Positions 1 to 7,286 of a stretch of 64,000 bases of DNA are shown in pieces. A model generated the notes under the pieces. The model was not told the DNA's origin and ran no database searches. It saw nothing but the letters and a program-made list of their open reading frames with translations. Position 1 is the stretch's first letter; each line of letters starts with the position of its first letter. The stretch is from Salinimicrobium nanhaiense (GTDB lineage: Bacteria; Bacteroidota; Bacteroidia; Flavobacteriales; Flavobacteriaceae). Made by a program: the position numbers and the translations under genes. The stretch is from contig JAAVJQ010000001.1 in assembly GCA_012038135.1 (NCBI GenBank), positions 124,001 through 188,000 of the forward strand, given 5' to 3'.

Positions 1-182
1 TCGGGACCATAATCGATAAATTGGGAATCGCAGTTCGCACCGGGCACCACTGCGCTCAGCCTGTTATGGACTATTATAAAATCCCCGGTACGGTAAGAGC
101 TTCTTTCGCATTTTATAATACTAAAGAGGAGATCCATACTTTTATTGAGGCAGTAAAAAGAGCCAAAAACATGTTATCCTAA
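1..182 (+). CDS. sufS: SufS cysteine desulfurase, C-terminal end (partial)
   Basis: The window opens inside this gene; the reading frame begins at base 3 and ends with TAA at 180-182. The visible 59 residues contain RTGHHCAQP, the loop carrying the catalytic cysteine of group II (SufS/CsdA) PLP-dependent cysteine desulfurases, followed by the usual helix ending VKRAKNML. The enzyme takes sulfur from cysteine as a persulfide and hands it to SufE for iron-sulfur cluster assembly in the cytosol. SufE and a SufT-like protein follow, which supports the assignment. Its stop overlaps the ATG of the next gene by one base (TAATG), so translation is probably coupled. The PLP-binding domain lies outside the window. 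Confidence 0.93.
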   Translation, partial: GTIIDKLGIAVRTGHHCAQPVMDYYKIPGTVRASFAFYNTKEEIHTFIEAVKRAKNMLS

Positions 183-589
183 TGATGAGAGTTTTTTTGT
201 TGATCATTACTGTGCTTTTCATAACCTCCTGCGCAAATACAGCGGACACTTCTTCAATAGAAAGCCTTGAAGGAGAATATAAAGTTATTGGGCTCAACGG
301 AAAAAGGATCACCGGCAATGAAATGATATTTACCTTTGATCCTGTTGGAAACCGCATTTCGGGAGATACAGGTTGTAATAATTTTTCAGCAAATTATAGT
401 CAGGAGGGGCAGGAACTGGATTTTTCAACACCCATGAATACCAGAAAATACTGCGAAGGAAGGATGGAGACCGAAAGGGAAATCCTTTCCTCAATTGAAA
501 AAGCTTCAAGATTGCAGTTCAGCGGTAATGAAGTGATGATCTATGCAGATGGAGAAGAACCTCTTATCACTTTAACTAAAATAAAATAG
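182..589 (+). CDS. META-domain lipoprotein (HslJ-like)
   Basis: A 135-residue protein with a lipoprotein signal (hydrophobic residues 4-14, then FITSC with Cys17 as the likely lipidated residue). The mature part matches the META/HslJ fold: an N-terminal 'L.G.Y.V...NG' strand and the hallmark GCNNFSANY near residues 64-72. META proteins are small beta-rich envelope proteins; HslJ in E. coli is linked to novobiocin resistance and heat shock, but no biochemical activity is established. It sits between sufS and sufE, overlapping sufS by one base and ending one base before the sufE start, so it is very likely part of the suf transcript. Why an outer-envelope lipoprotein is embedded there is unknown. 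Family assignment is firm, function is not. Confidence 0.85.
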   Translation: MMRVFLLIITVLFITSCANTADTSSIESLEGEYKVIGLNGKRITGNEMIFTFDPVGNRISGDTGCNNFSANYSQEGQELDFSTPMNTRKYCEGRMETEREILSSIEKASRLQFSGNEVMIYADGEEPLITLTKIK

Positions 590-590
590 T

Positions 591-1016
591 GTGAGTAATA
601 TTAAAGAAATACAAAATGAGATCGTAGATGAGTTCGAAATGTTTGACGACTGGATGCAGCGTTATGAACACATGATCGAACTTGGAAAATCGCTACCACT
701 CATCGAGGAAAAATATAAGGTCGAAGACAACCTCATCAAAGGCTGCCAAAGCAAAGTTTGGGTTCATGCCGAACTTGCAGGTGACAAACTGGTTTTCACG
801 GCAGATAGTGATGCGATCATCACAAAGGGGATCATTGCGATCTTAATTCGCGCATACTCGAATCAACATCCCAAAGATATTATTGATGCAGATACAGCTT
901 TCATTGATGAAATTGGATTAAAGGAACATTTATCTCCTACCCGTGCCAACGGTCTGGTAAGCATGATAAAGCAGCTAAAAATGTATGCAGTGGCATATCA
1001 AACACAACTGAATTAA
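591..1016 (+). CDS. sufE: SufE sulfur-acceptor protein
   Basis: A 141-residue SufE-family protein. SufE accepts the persulfide from SufS at a conserved cysteine and passes sulfur to the SufBCD scaffold. The motif IKGCQSKVW places that cysteine at residue 52, and the length equals the family's usual 138-145 residues. The start is GTG at 591, one base after the upstream stop; no ATG in frame lies near enough to replace it without losing the conserved N-terminal helix. Gene order sufS-META-sufE-sufT fits one suf operon. Confidence 0.95.
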   Translation: MSNIKEIQNEIVDEFEMFDDWMQRYEHMIELGKSLPLIEEKYKVEDNLIKGCQSKVWVHAELAGDKLVFTADSDAIITKGIIAILIRAYSNQHPKDIIDADTAFIDEIGLKEHLSPTRANGLVSMIKQLKMYAVAYQTQLN

Positions 1017-1017
1017 A

Positions 1018-1341
1018 ATGGAACACGCACAGAATTCTGAAGTTTTGGGAGAAAAGATCGTAACGGTACTAAAGACTATTTATGACCCCGAAATTCCCGT
1101 TGATATATATGAATTAGGATTGATCTATGATGTAATGGTCAATGAAGATAATGAGATTAGGATCCTTATGACCCTTACCACTCCAAACTGTCCCGTAGCA
1201 GAGTCACTGCCAATGGAAGTAGAGGAAAAAGTAAAATCTATGGACGAGGTTAAGGATTGTGAAGTAGAGATCACTTTTGACCCGCCATGGACACAGGACC
1301 TTATGAGCGAAGAAGCCAAACTGGAACTGGGAATGTTGTAA
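1018..1341 (+). CDS. SufT-like DUF59 (MIP18 family) iron-sulfur maturation protein
   Basis: A 107-residue single-domain DUF59/MIP18 protein. The motifs DPEIPVDIYELGLIY (residues 23-37) and TTPNCPVAE with Cys58 are diagnostic. Family members, such as SufT and the eukaryotic CIA factor Fam96, act in loading iron-sulfur clusters onto target proteins; the conserved cysteine is thought to be functional. The start lies one base after the sufE stop, so it is in the suf operon. Often annotated 'metal-sulfur cluster assembly factor'; calling it SufT rests on context. Confidence 0.9.
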   Translation: MEHAQNSEVLGEKIVTVLKTIYDPEIPVDIYELGLIYDVMVNEDNEIRILMTLTTPNCPVAESLPMEVEEKVKSMDEVKDCEVEITFDPPWTQDLMSEEAKLELGML

Positions 1342-1368
1342 AATCTCAAAAGAAGAAACTTAAAAACT

Positions 1369-1872
1369 ATGGCCGAAGAGATCATCAACCGTGTAGCGAA
1401 CAGCAAACTTGTCACCTTTAATCTGGAGGATCTCTATCCACAGGGAGAGCGTGTGCTGTTTGATATTAAAGATTGGTTGCTCGAAGGATTTGTGCTAAGG
1501 GAAAAGGATTTTCGAGAATCTGCTAAAATCCATGACTGGTCTCACTATGAGGGTAAATATGTAGCACTTACCTGCTCCAGTGATGCAATTATTCCCGGCT
1601 GGGCGTATATGCTATTGAGTACCTATCTCGCTCCTGTTGCTAAGAAAGTAGTCGTGGGAGATCTGGAAATGCTGGAGACAGTTCTTTATACAGAAATCTT
1701 ACAAAATCTTGATGTTTCACAATATGAAGGTCTACCGGTGATCATCAAAGGTTGCTCCCGCAGGCCGGTTCCTCAGAATGCCTATCTTCAGCTTATTAGA
1801 AAACTGCAACCCGTAGCGAAAAGCATCATGTACGGCGAAGCCTGTTCCTCTGTACCCTTATTCAAAAAATAA
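1369..1872 (+). CDS. DUF2480 family protein
   Basis: A 167-residue cytosolic protein without signal peptide or membrane segment. The sequence (VALTCSSDAIIPGWAYMLL, VIIKGCSRRPVP near the C-terminus) matches DUF2480, a family found in Bacteroidetes almost always beside the suf genes. Two conserved cysteines, in TCSSDA and KGCSRR, could bind a metal or carry sulfur, but no function has been shown. It follows the sufT-like gene by 27 bases and precedes the DUF3078 gene by 3, so it is probably co-transcribed. The suf link is guilt by association only. Confidence 0.87.
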   Translation: MAEEIINRVANSKLVTFNLEDLYPQGERVLFDIKDWLLEGFVLREKDFRESAKIHDWSHYEGKYVALTCSSDAIIPGWAYMLLSTYLAPVAKKVVVGDLEMLETVLYTEILQNLDVSQYEGLPVIIKGCSRRPVPQNAYLQLIRKLQPVAKSIMYGEACSSVPLFKK

Positions 1873-1875
1873 TTA

Positions 1876-2772
1876 ATGAAGAAACTATTACTCTCAGCAT
1901 TTATATTATTTGGATTTATAGCTAACGCCCAGGAAGAACCGGCAGAAACGCCTCCACCTGACGGTTGGAATTCTGAAGGTAAGTTTCAGCTCCTTTTCAA
2001 TCAGTCTGCTTTTAATAAAGAATGGAGCGGGGGTGGAACTTCCAGTATGGCTGCAAATCTCCTCCTGGATTACAATCTTAACTACCGCAAAGGTAATTTC
2101 ACCTGGGACAACAAACTGCTAGCTAACTACGGACTCACAAAATTGAAGGGAGATGAGTTCACCCGTAAAACGAGTGATCGTCTGGAAGTCAACTCTATTG
2201 CCGGAAAGCAGTTAGAAAATTCCAATTGGTATTACTCATTCTTTGCAAATTTCAGGACGCAATTCAGTAAAGGATACGTGTATTCTAAAGATCCTGTAAC
2301 CGGTCTGGAAGTGCGTGAGGAAACCAGCCATTTTATTTCTCCGGCATATCTTCAATTCGGTCCCGGGATGATGTGGAAAAAAAGTGAAGATTTCTGGTTC
2401 AACCTGGCACCTGCAACAGCCCGTTTCATTTTTGTAGATTCAGACTTTACCTCTGTACCAGGTTATGTGGATGGAGATTATTACGGAGTGGACCAGGGAG
2501 AAAGCAGCCGATTTGAACTGGGAGCATCAGTAAGCGCTTATTTAAAGTATGCAGTAATGACCAATGTCACTATGGAGCATAACCTCAGTCTTTATTCCAA
2601 TTACCTTGATAAGCCCGGAAACATTGACACCGATTATTTGCTGAATCTTGATATGGCGGTGAACAAATATATTTCAGCCAATTTCATATTTCAGGCCGTC
2701 TACGATGACAATACTGTAGGAGCTTTCCAGATAAGGGAAGTGTTTGGAGCAGGATTGACCTATACCTTCTAA
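1876..2772 (+). CDS. DUF3078 family outer-membrane beta-barrel protein
   Basis: A 298-residue secreted protein with a Sec signal peptide (MKKLLLSAFILFGFIANAQ, cleavage after residue 19). The mature region has amphipathic beta-strands rich in Tyr/Asn/Trp and ends in a Phe after an aromatic strand, as in outer-membrane barrels. The segment around residues 33-60 (FNQSAFNKEWSGGGTSS) is characteristic of DUF3078, a Bacteroidetes family of unknown role. It follows the DUF2480 gene by 3 bases and closes the suf-linked operon. No terminator hairpin is obvious after it; the hflX promoter begins about 95 bases downstream. Confidence 0.82.
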   Translation: MKKLLLSAFILFGFIANAQEEPAETPPPDGWNSEGKFQLLFNQSAFNKEWSGGGTSSMAANLLLDYNLNYRKGNFTWDNKLLANYGLTKLKGDEFTRKTSDRLEVNSIAGKQLENSNWYYSFFANFRTQFSKGYVYSKDPVTGLEVREETSHFISPAYLQFGPGMMWKKSEDFWFNLAPATARFIFVDSDFTSVPGYVDGDYYGVDQGESSRFELGASVSAYLKYAVMTNVTMEHNLSLYSNYLDKPGNIDTDYLLNLDMAVNKYISANFIFQAVYDDNTVGAFQIREVFGAGLTYTF

Positions 2773-2867
2773 AAGGGTATTTCAGAATAAGTTTCCGCAG
2801 CCATAAATTTAGCGAATGTTTAAGAGGCAGTTTTTTGACCTGCCCCTGCATGTCCTGCTTATTTACG

Positions 2868-2875
2868 TAACTTTG
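2868..2875 (+). promoter_or_regulatory. Promoter -7 box for hflX
   Basis: TAACTTTG is a perfect match to the Bacteroidetes -7 consensus TAnnTTTG and lies 18 bases before the hflX ATG. No TTG was found at the usual -33 spacing; the nearest TTTG is 30 bases upstream. Confidence 0.6.
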
Positions 2876-2893
2876 TTAGTATAGCCGACTTAT

Positions 2894-4120
2894 ATGTTAG
2901 AAAAAAACGATATTGAATACGAAAAAGCTGTGTTGATCGGCATCGTCACCCGGGAACAGAGCGAAGAGAAATTAGATGAATACCTTGACGAACTTGAATT
3001 CCTGACCTACACTGCCGGAGGTGAGGTCATGAAAAGATTTACTCAGAAAATGGACGCTCCCAATCCTAAAACTTTTGTTGGAACGGGAAAAATGGAAGAT
3101 GTTCGTGCCTTTGTTGAAGAACACGAAATTGGAGCGGCGATCTTTGATGATGAACTGTCACCTGCCCAGCAAAAGAATATTGAAAGGATCCTGCATTGTA
3201 AAGTTCTTGACCGTACGGGGCTTATTCTTGACATTTTTGCTCAACGTGCTACCACCAGCTACGCCCGCACCCAGGTAGAACTGGCACAATATGAATATCT
3301 ATTGCCACGACTTGCCGGGATGTGGACTCACCTTGAGCGGCAACGTGGTGGTATTGGTATGCGTGGACCGGGGGAAACCGAAATCGAGACAGACCGCAGG
3401 ATCGTTCGGGATAAGATCGCACTCCTAAAAAAGAAGCTGGAAACGATTGACAGGCAAATGGAAGTGCAGCGCGGGAATCGCGGACAGTTGGTGAGAGTTG
3501 CTCTTGTAGGTTACACCAACGTTGGTAAATCCACTTTGATGAACGTGATAAGCAAAAGCGAAGTTTTTGCTGAAAATAAACTTTTTGCCACCCTTGATAC
3601 CACGGTGCGCAAAGTGGTGATAAGGAACCTTCCTTTTCTGCTCACAGATACTGTGGGGTTTATCAGAAAATTACCAACTCAACTCGTTGAATCTTTTAAA
3701 TCCACCCTGGATGAAGTAAGGGAGGCCGATCTTTTGCTGCATGTGGTCGATATTTCTCACCCCCAGTTTGAAGATCATATCGCTTCTGTAAACCAGATCC
3801 TTGCTGAAATCAAAAGTGCCGAAAAACCAACCCTGATGGTTTTTAATAAGATCGATGCCTACGAAGCTGAACAGATCGAAGAAGATGACCTGATGACCGA
3901 AAGAACCAGCTCCCACAATACACTTGCCGAATGGAAAAATACCTGGATGAATCGTTTGGGAAAGGATGTGCTTTTCATTTCTGCCCTCAATAAGGAGAAT
4001 ATGGAGGAATTCAAGAAGAAGGTTTATGAAGCCGTGAGACAGATCCACATCACAAGATTTCCTTACAACAACTTTTTGTACCCGGAGTATGACACCTATA
4101 CAGATGGGGAGGAAGAATAA
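2894..4120 (+). CDS. hflX: GTPase HflX
   Basis: A 408-residue HflX GTPase. The N-terminal HflX domain (about residues 20-190) includes the RGGIGMRGPGETEIETDRR stretch; the G domain follows with P-loop GYTNVGKST (about residues 206-214), DTVGFI (G3) and NKID (G4). HflX binds the 50S subunit and splits or rescues stalled ribosomes, notably after heat stress. Length is typical. Transcription probably starts from the TAACTTTG box just upstream. Confidence 0.96.
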   Translation: MLEKNDIEYEKAVLIGIVTREQSEEKLDEYLDELEFLTYTAGGEVMKRFTQKMDAPNPKTFVGTGKMEDVRAFVEEHEIGAAIFDDELSPAQQKNIERILHCKVLDRTGLILDIFAQRATTSYARTQVELAQYEYLLPRLAGMWTHLERQRGGIGMRGPGETEIETDRRIVRDKIALLKKKLETIDRQMEVQRGNRGQLVRVALVGYTNVGKSTLMNVISKSEVFAENKLFATLDTTVRKVVIRNLPFLLTDTVGFIRKLPTQLVESFKSTLDEVREADLLLHVVDISHPQFEDHIASVNQILAEIKSAEKPTLMVFNKIDAYEAEQIEEDDLMTERTSSHNTLAEWKNTWMNRLGKDVLFISALNKENMEEFKKKVYEAVRQIHITRFPYNNFLYPEYDTYTDGEEE

Positions 4121-4160
4121 TATTTAAATTTCCTATTTTAGAAGATCTAAACTTCTGATT

Positions 4161-4892
4161 ATGAAAAAGCTGATCCTTTTTCCTCTGTTGCTTTTCTTCG
4201 GAATGCTTTCGGCGCAGGAACTTGATGGCTCCTGGAAACTTATTAAAGTCAATGGAGAACCCGTGACTAATGAAGAAACTATCCGTATCTATGAAGACGG
4301 TTACTTCGCTTACGGCAAGAAAGAAACAGAAACAAATAAATTCCTGGAAGCCGGGGGTGGAGAATATATTCTTCAAAATGGATATGTGGAGATCTATGAT
4401 TTTAATACCGCCGATACTTCCATGGTAGGAAAAGAAGTCCAATATGCTATTTCTGAAGGAGAAGAGCTGTTTACCATTAAAACAAAAGATGGAAGATCCC
4501 AGACCTGGAAAAGAGTTTCTTCGAATAAAAACGACCTTTCCGGCAATTGGGTGATCACGGGAAGAAAACGCAATGGAGAAATGAACAGAATGACTCCCGG
4601 TGACCGCAGAACTGTAAAGATCCTTGGCGGCGACCGCTTCCAATGGATAGCTTTTAATTCAGAGACAAAAGAATTCTCCGGCACCGGCGGAGGTACCTAT
4701 TCTGCGGAAAACGGAAAATACACCGAAAAAATTGAATTCTTCTCCAGGGACGATAGTCGTGTAGGAGCAAACCTTGCCTTTGACTATGAAGTTAAAGACG
4801 GGGAATGGCATCACAGCGGGAAGAGCTCTAAAGGAGATGCCATTTATGAGATCTGGTCTCCCTACGCTGAAGCTTATAAAAAAGAAGAATAA
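4161..4892 (+). CDS. Secreted protein with two tandem lipocalin-like domains
   Basis: A 243-residue exported protein (signal peptide MKKLILFPLLLFFGMLSAQ, cleavage near residue 19). The mature part is an internal duplication: unit 1 (about 20-118) starts ELDGSWKLIKVNGE and unit 2 (about 124-236) starts DLSGNWVITGRKRNGE; both contain a GGGEY/GGGTY strand and a -D(T)S-VG- strand at matching places. The pattern resembles lipocalin-like/DUF small beta-barrel domains that bind hydrophobic ligands, but no ligand can be named. It follows hflX by 40 bases and may be read through from it, and is followed by a strong palindromic terminator. Confidence 0.8.
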   Translation: MKKLILFPLLLFFGMLSAQELDGSWKLIKVNGEPVTNEETIRIYEDGYFAYGKKETETNKFLEAGGGEYILQNGYVEIYDFNTADTSMVGKEVQYAISEGEELFTIKTKDGRSQTWKRVSSNKNDLSGNWVITGRKRNGEMNRMTPGDRRTVKILGGDRFQWIAFNSETKEFSGTGGGTYSAENGKYTEKIEFFSRDDSRVGANLAFDYEVKDGEWHHSGKSSKGDAIYEIWSPYAEAYKKEE

Positions 4893-4921
4893 GATTTAAA
4901 TTTACCCGCACAAAATCGACA

Positions 4922-4953
4922 GACCTAACAGGTTTTTAAAAACCTGTTAGGTC
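4922..4953 (+). terminator. Perfect 32-bp palindrome, terminator and probable dispersed repeat
   Basis: GACCTAACAGGTTTTT (4922-4937) is followed directly by its exact reverse complement (4938-4953), then ATTTTTTG. As RNA it forms a 14-16 bp stem with U-tail, a good intrinsic terminator for the gene ending at 4892. From memory, AACAGGT/ACCTGTT palindromes of this kind recur between genes in flavobacterial genomes; copy number cannot be tested here. Confidence 0.75.
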
Positions 4954-4970
4954 ATTTTTTGTTCCCGCTG

Positions 4971-5001
4971 TTGTATTATAATATTAAATTACTTAACTTT
5001 A
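4971..5001 (+). promoter_or_regulatory. Promoter (TTG, 20 nt, TAACTTTA) for the 5.06-kb lipoprotein
   Basis: TTG at 4971-4973 and TAACTTTA at 4994-5001 are spaced 20 bases apart, close to the Bacteroidetes -33/-7 arrangement; the -7 box differs from TAnnTTTG only in its last base. The predicted leader is about 55 bases. Confidence 0.55.
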
Positions 5002-5059
5002 AGCAGTTACCCTACGCATTTATATCCCCCTTCAGTTATTAATCACTAAAACCTTAGTT

Positions 5060-5587
5060 ATGAAGGCAAAATATTATATTGTGTTGACGGTAATTATTTT
5101 AATGGCTTCCTGTCAAAAAGAAGAAGGAATTAAGGAGGAACTTGAGGTCGAAGATGCTGTTGTTTATGAAGAATTTTTCATAGCTGAAGTCGATGGTGAA
5201 GAATTCGAAGTTCTCAATTCCGAAAACATGAGTGCAACCAGGAGTGTAGGACCAGAATCCGGAATTCCCGCTCTTTCTGTCTTCGGATACAGCGAAGAAC
5301 AAGGTTACATAATGCTATACTTTTGTTTCTATGAAGGGAAAGGAAATTATACAACAGGAAATAAAAAGGATGTAGGTTATTCTCTTTTGTGGGATGATGA
5401 GGATAACGTGTGGGAAGATCTGCCACAAAAAGACAATCCCAGTGAAATAGAAATTACTTACGCCGATGATAAAATTGTGGAAGGCACCTTTGATGTAACT
5501 GCTTACAATACCGATGACATTACTAAAGAAATCAAATTCAGTGGAACTTTTGGTGTTCTCCTTGAAGAAGAGGATACGGAGAATTAA
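5060..5587 (+). CDS. Small lipoprotein of unknown function (DUF6252-like)
   Basis: A 175-residue lipoprotein: hydrophobic segment 5-14 then LMASC with lipidation at Cys19, followed by an acidic linker (many Glu residues up to about 35). The remainder alternates short beta strands (FFIAEVDGEEFEV, EIEITYADDKIVEGTFDV, EIKFSGTFGVLL), the layout of DUF6252-type Bacteroidetes lipoproteins, in which a 'G.F' strand pair closes the fold. I am not certain of that family. It has its own promoter and terminator-bounded surroundings and appears monocistronic; the downstream gene is convergent. Confidence 0.75.
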   Translation: MKAKYYIVLTVIILMASCQKEEGIKEELEVEDAVVYEEFFIAEVDGEEFEVLNSENMSATRSVGPESGIPALSVFGYSEEQGYIMLYFCFYEGKGNYTTGNKKDVGYSLLWDDEDNVWEDLPQKDNPSEIEITYADDKIVEGTFDVTAYNTDDITKEIKFSGTFGVLLEEEDTEN

Positions 5588-5628
5588 ATGTTCCTCATAA
5601 GTCTAATTTGTTGGTGATCAGGCCATCC

Positions 5629-7182
5629 CTATCCCATCGCCAACACCGCCTTTTCGGCACATTTCTCCCCGTCTATAGCTGCGGAAACTATTCCGCCGGC
5701 GTAACCTGCACCTTCTCCGCAAGGGTAAAGCCCTTTGATCTGTACGTGCTCAAGCGTAGCAGGATTCCGCGGAATTCTCACTGGAGAAGATGTTCTGGAC
5801 TCGGTGGCATGCACTACGGCTTCATTGGTAAAATAGCCTTTCATGCTCTTCCCGAATTCCCTGAAGCCATTTTGAAGACTTTTGTACACAAAGCCGGGCA
5901 ACACTTCACCCAATTCAACCGAAGCAATTCCCGGTTTGTAAGAGGTCACAGGTAAAGATGCAGAGATCTTTCCATTGCTGAAATCTACCAGCCGCTGGGC
6001 CGGAGCGGTTTGGGTTTTTCCGCCTGCACGCCAGGCTTTTTGTTCCACCTCCTGCTGAAACCGCAAGGCTGCCAGCGGAGAGTCTCCAAAAATGGCAAAA
6101 TCTGAAGGTCTTATTTCCACCACAATTCCTGAATTCGCCGTAGCCTGATCTCTTTTGCTCGGAGACCAGCCGTTAGTGACAATTTCACCGGGGGAAGTAG
6201 CACAGGGTGCTATGATTCCGCCGGGGCACATACAAAATGAATAGACCCCCCTGCCCTGAACCTGTTTTACGATGCTGTAGGAAGACGGTGGCAAAAATTC
6301 TCCGCGGTTTGGGGTACAGTACTGGATCTCGTCGATCAACTCCTGCGGATGCTCTACCCTCACTCCAAGTGCAAAAGGCTTGGCTTCTATATGAATCTTT
6401 TTACTGTAGAGCAGCCCGAAGATATCTCTGGCAGAATGACCGGTGGCTAAAATGACTTTTTTGGCTGGTATTTTTCTGCCGTCCAGTAATGTCACCCCCT
6501 GAATTTCTTCATTTTTGATCGTAAGGTCTATTACCCGCGCATTGAAAAAAACCTCTCCTCCATGCTCAAAAATGGTTTTTGTCATATCCTGAATAATGGC
6601 CGGTAATTTATTGGTCCCGATATGAGGATGTGCCTCCACCATGATCTGCTTGGTGGCACCAAAAGCCACAAACAGCTCCAGGATACGCTGTACATCTCCC
6701 CGTTTTTTGCTTCGGGTGTAGAGCTTGCCGTCAGAATATGTTCCGGCGCCGCCCTCTCCAAAACAATAATTTGAATCTTCATTGACAACGTGCTCAATAT
6801 TCAGCTTTTTGAGATCCCTGCGACGGGCCCGAACATCCTTCCCTCTTTCGATCACAACGGGTTTCTTCCCCAGCTCAATGCATCGTAATGCAGCGAAGAG
6901 TCCGGCGGGACCGGCACCAACAATTACTATTTCTTCGGCATTAGTGACATCACGATATTCGGGAGGAGTGATCTTTTCTTCTTTGAAATCTTCTTTCAGG
7001 AAGACCTGTACTTTCAGGTTCACCTTGATATTCCGCTGCCGGGCATCAATGCTCCTTTTAAGGATCTCAACATGAGTGATATCCTTAAACGGCAGGCCAT
7101 ACTGGCGGGACAGAAAATGTTTCAAAGCTTCAGCATTTGCGGCAGTTTCGGGAGGTACCTGGAAAGAAAATTCTTTTTGCAT
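5629..7182 (-). CDS. NAD(P)/FAD-dependent oxidoreductase (COG2509 type)
   Basis: A 517-residue cytosolic flavoprotein. An N-terminal alpha/beta domain (1-80) precedes the FAD dinucleotide-binding motif VGAGPAGLFAALR (about residues 88-100) and the acidic end VIERG; GEGGAGTYSDGKL (about 145) and a C-terminal CGEGAGYAGGIVSAAIDG motif are hallmarks of the COG2509/YhiN-like 'FAD-dependent dehydrogenase' group. The substrate of this common family is unknown. It is transcribed divergently from the PqiA-like gene and has a perfect TATCTTTG box 18 bases before its ATG. Confidence 0.88.
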   Translation of the reverse strand: MQKEFSFQVPPETAANAEALKHFLSRQYGLPFKDITHVEILKRSIDARQRNIKVNLKVQVFLKEDFKEEKITPPEYRDVTNAEEIVIVGAGPAGLFAALRCIELGKKPVVIERGKDVRARRRDLKKLNIEHVVNEDSNYCFGEGGAGTYSDGKLYTRSKKRGDVQRILELFVAFGATKQIMVEAHPHIGTNKLPAIIQDMTKTIFEHGGEVFFNARVIDLTIKNEEIQGVTLLDGRKIPAKKVILATGHSARDIFGLLYSKKIHIEAKPFALGVRVEHPQELIDEIQYCTPNRGEFLPPSSYSIVKQVQGRGVYSFCMCPGGIIAPCATSPGEIVTNGWSPSKRDQATANSGIVVEIRPSDFAIFGDSPLAALRFQQEVEQKAWRAGGKTQTAPAQRLVDFSNGKISASLPVTSYKPGIASVELGEVLPGFVYKSLQNGFREFGKSMKGYFTNEAVVHATESRTSSPVRIPRNPATLEHVQIKGLYPCGEGAGYAGGIVSAAIDGEKCAEKAVLAMG

Positions 7183-7199
7183 ATTCTTCAGAATTAGGG

Positions 7200-7207
7200 C
7201 AAAGATA
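7200..7207 (-). promoter_or_regulatory. Promoter -7 box for the FAD oxidoreductase
   Basis: On the minus strand the sequence is TATCTTTG, a perfect TAnnTTTG box, 17 bases upstream of the ATG at 7182. No convincing -33 TTG. Confidence 0.55.
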
Positions 7208-7286
7208 AGATTTTGAAAATGTAAAATTCCGCAGTAACTACTACCCTAAACTTAATCTTTAAAGCTTTGTATGTTAGATACCATCC

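Noticed and set aside
4050..4643. A 197-codon open frame on the minus strand
   Set aside because: It lies opposite the 3' end of hflX and the lipocalin-like gene, has no recognisable domain and a low-complexity Phe/Ser composition typical of antisense frames.
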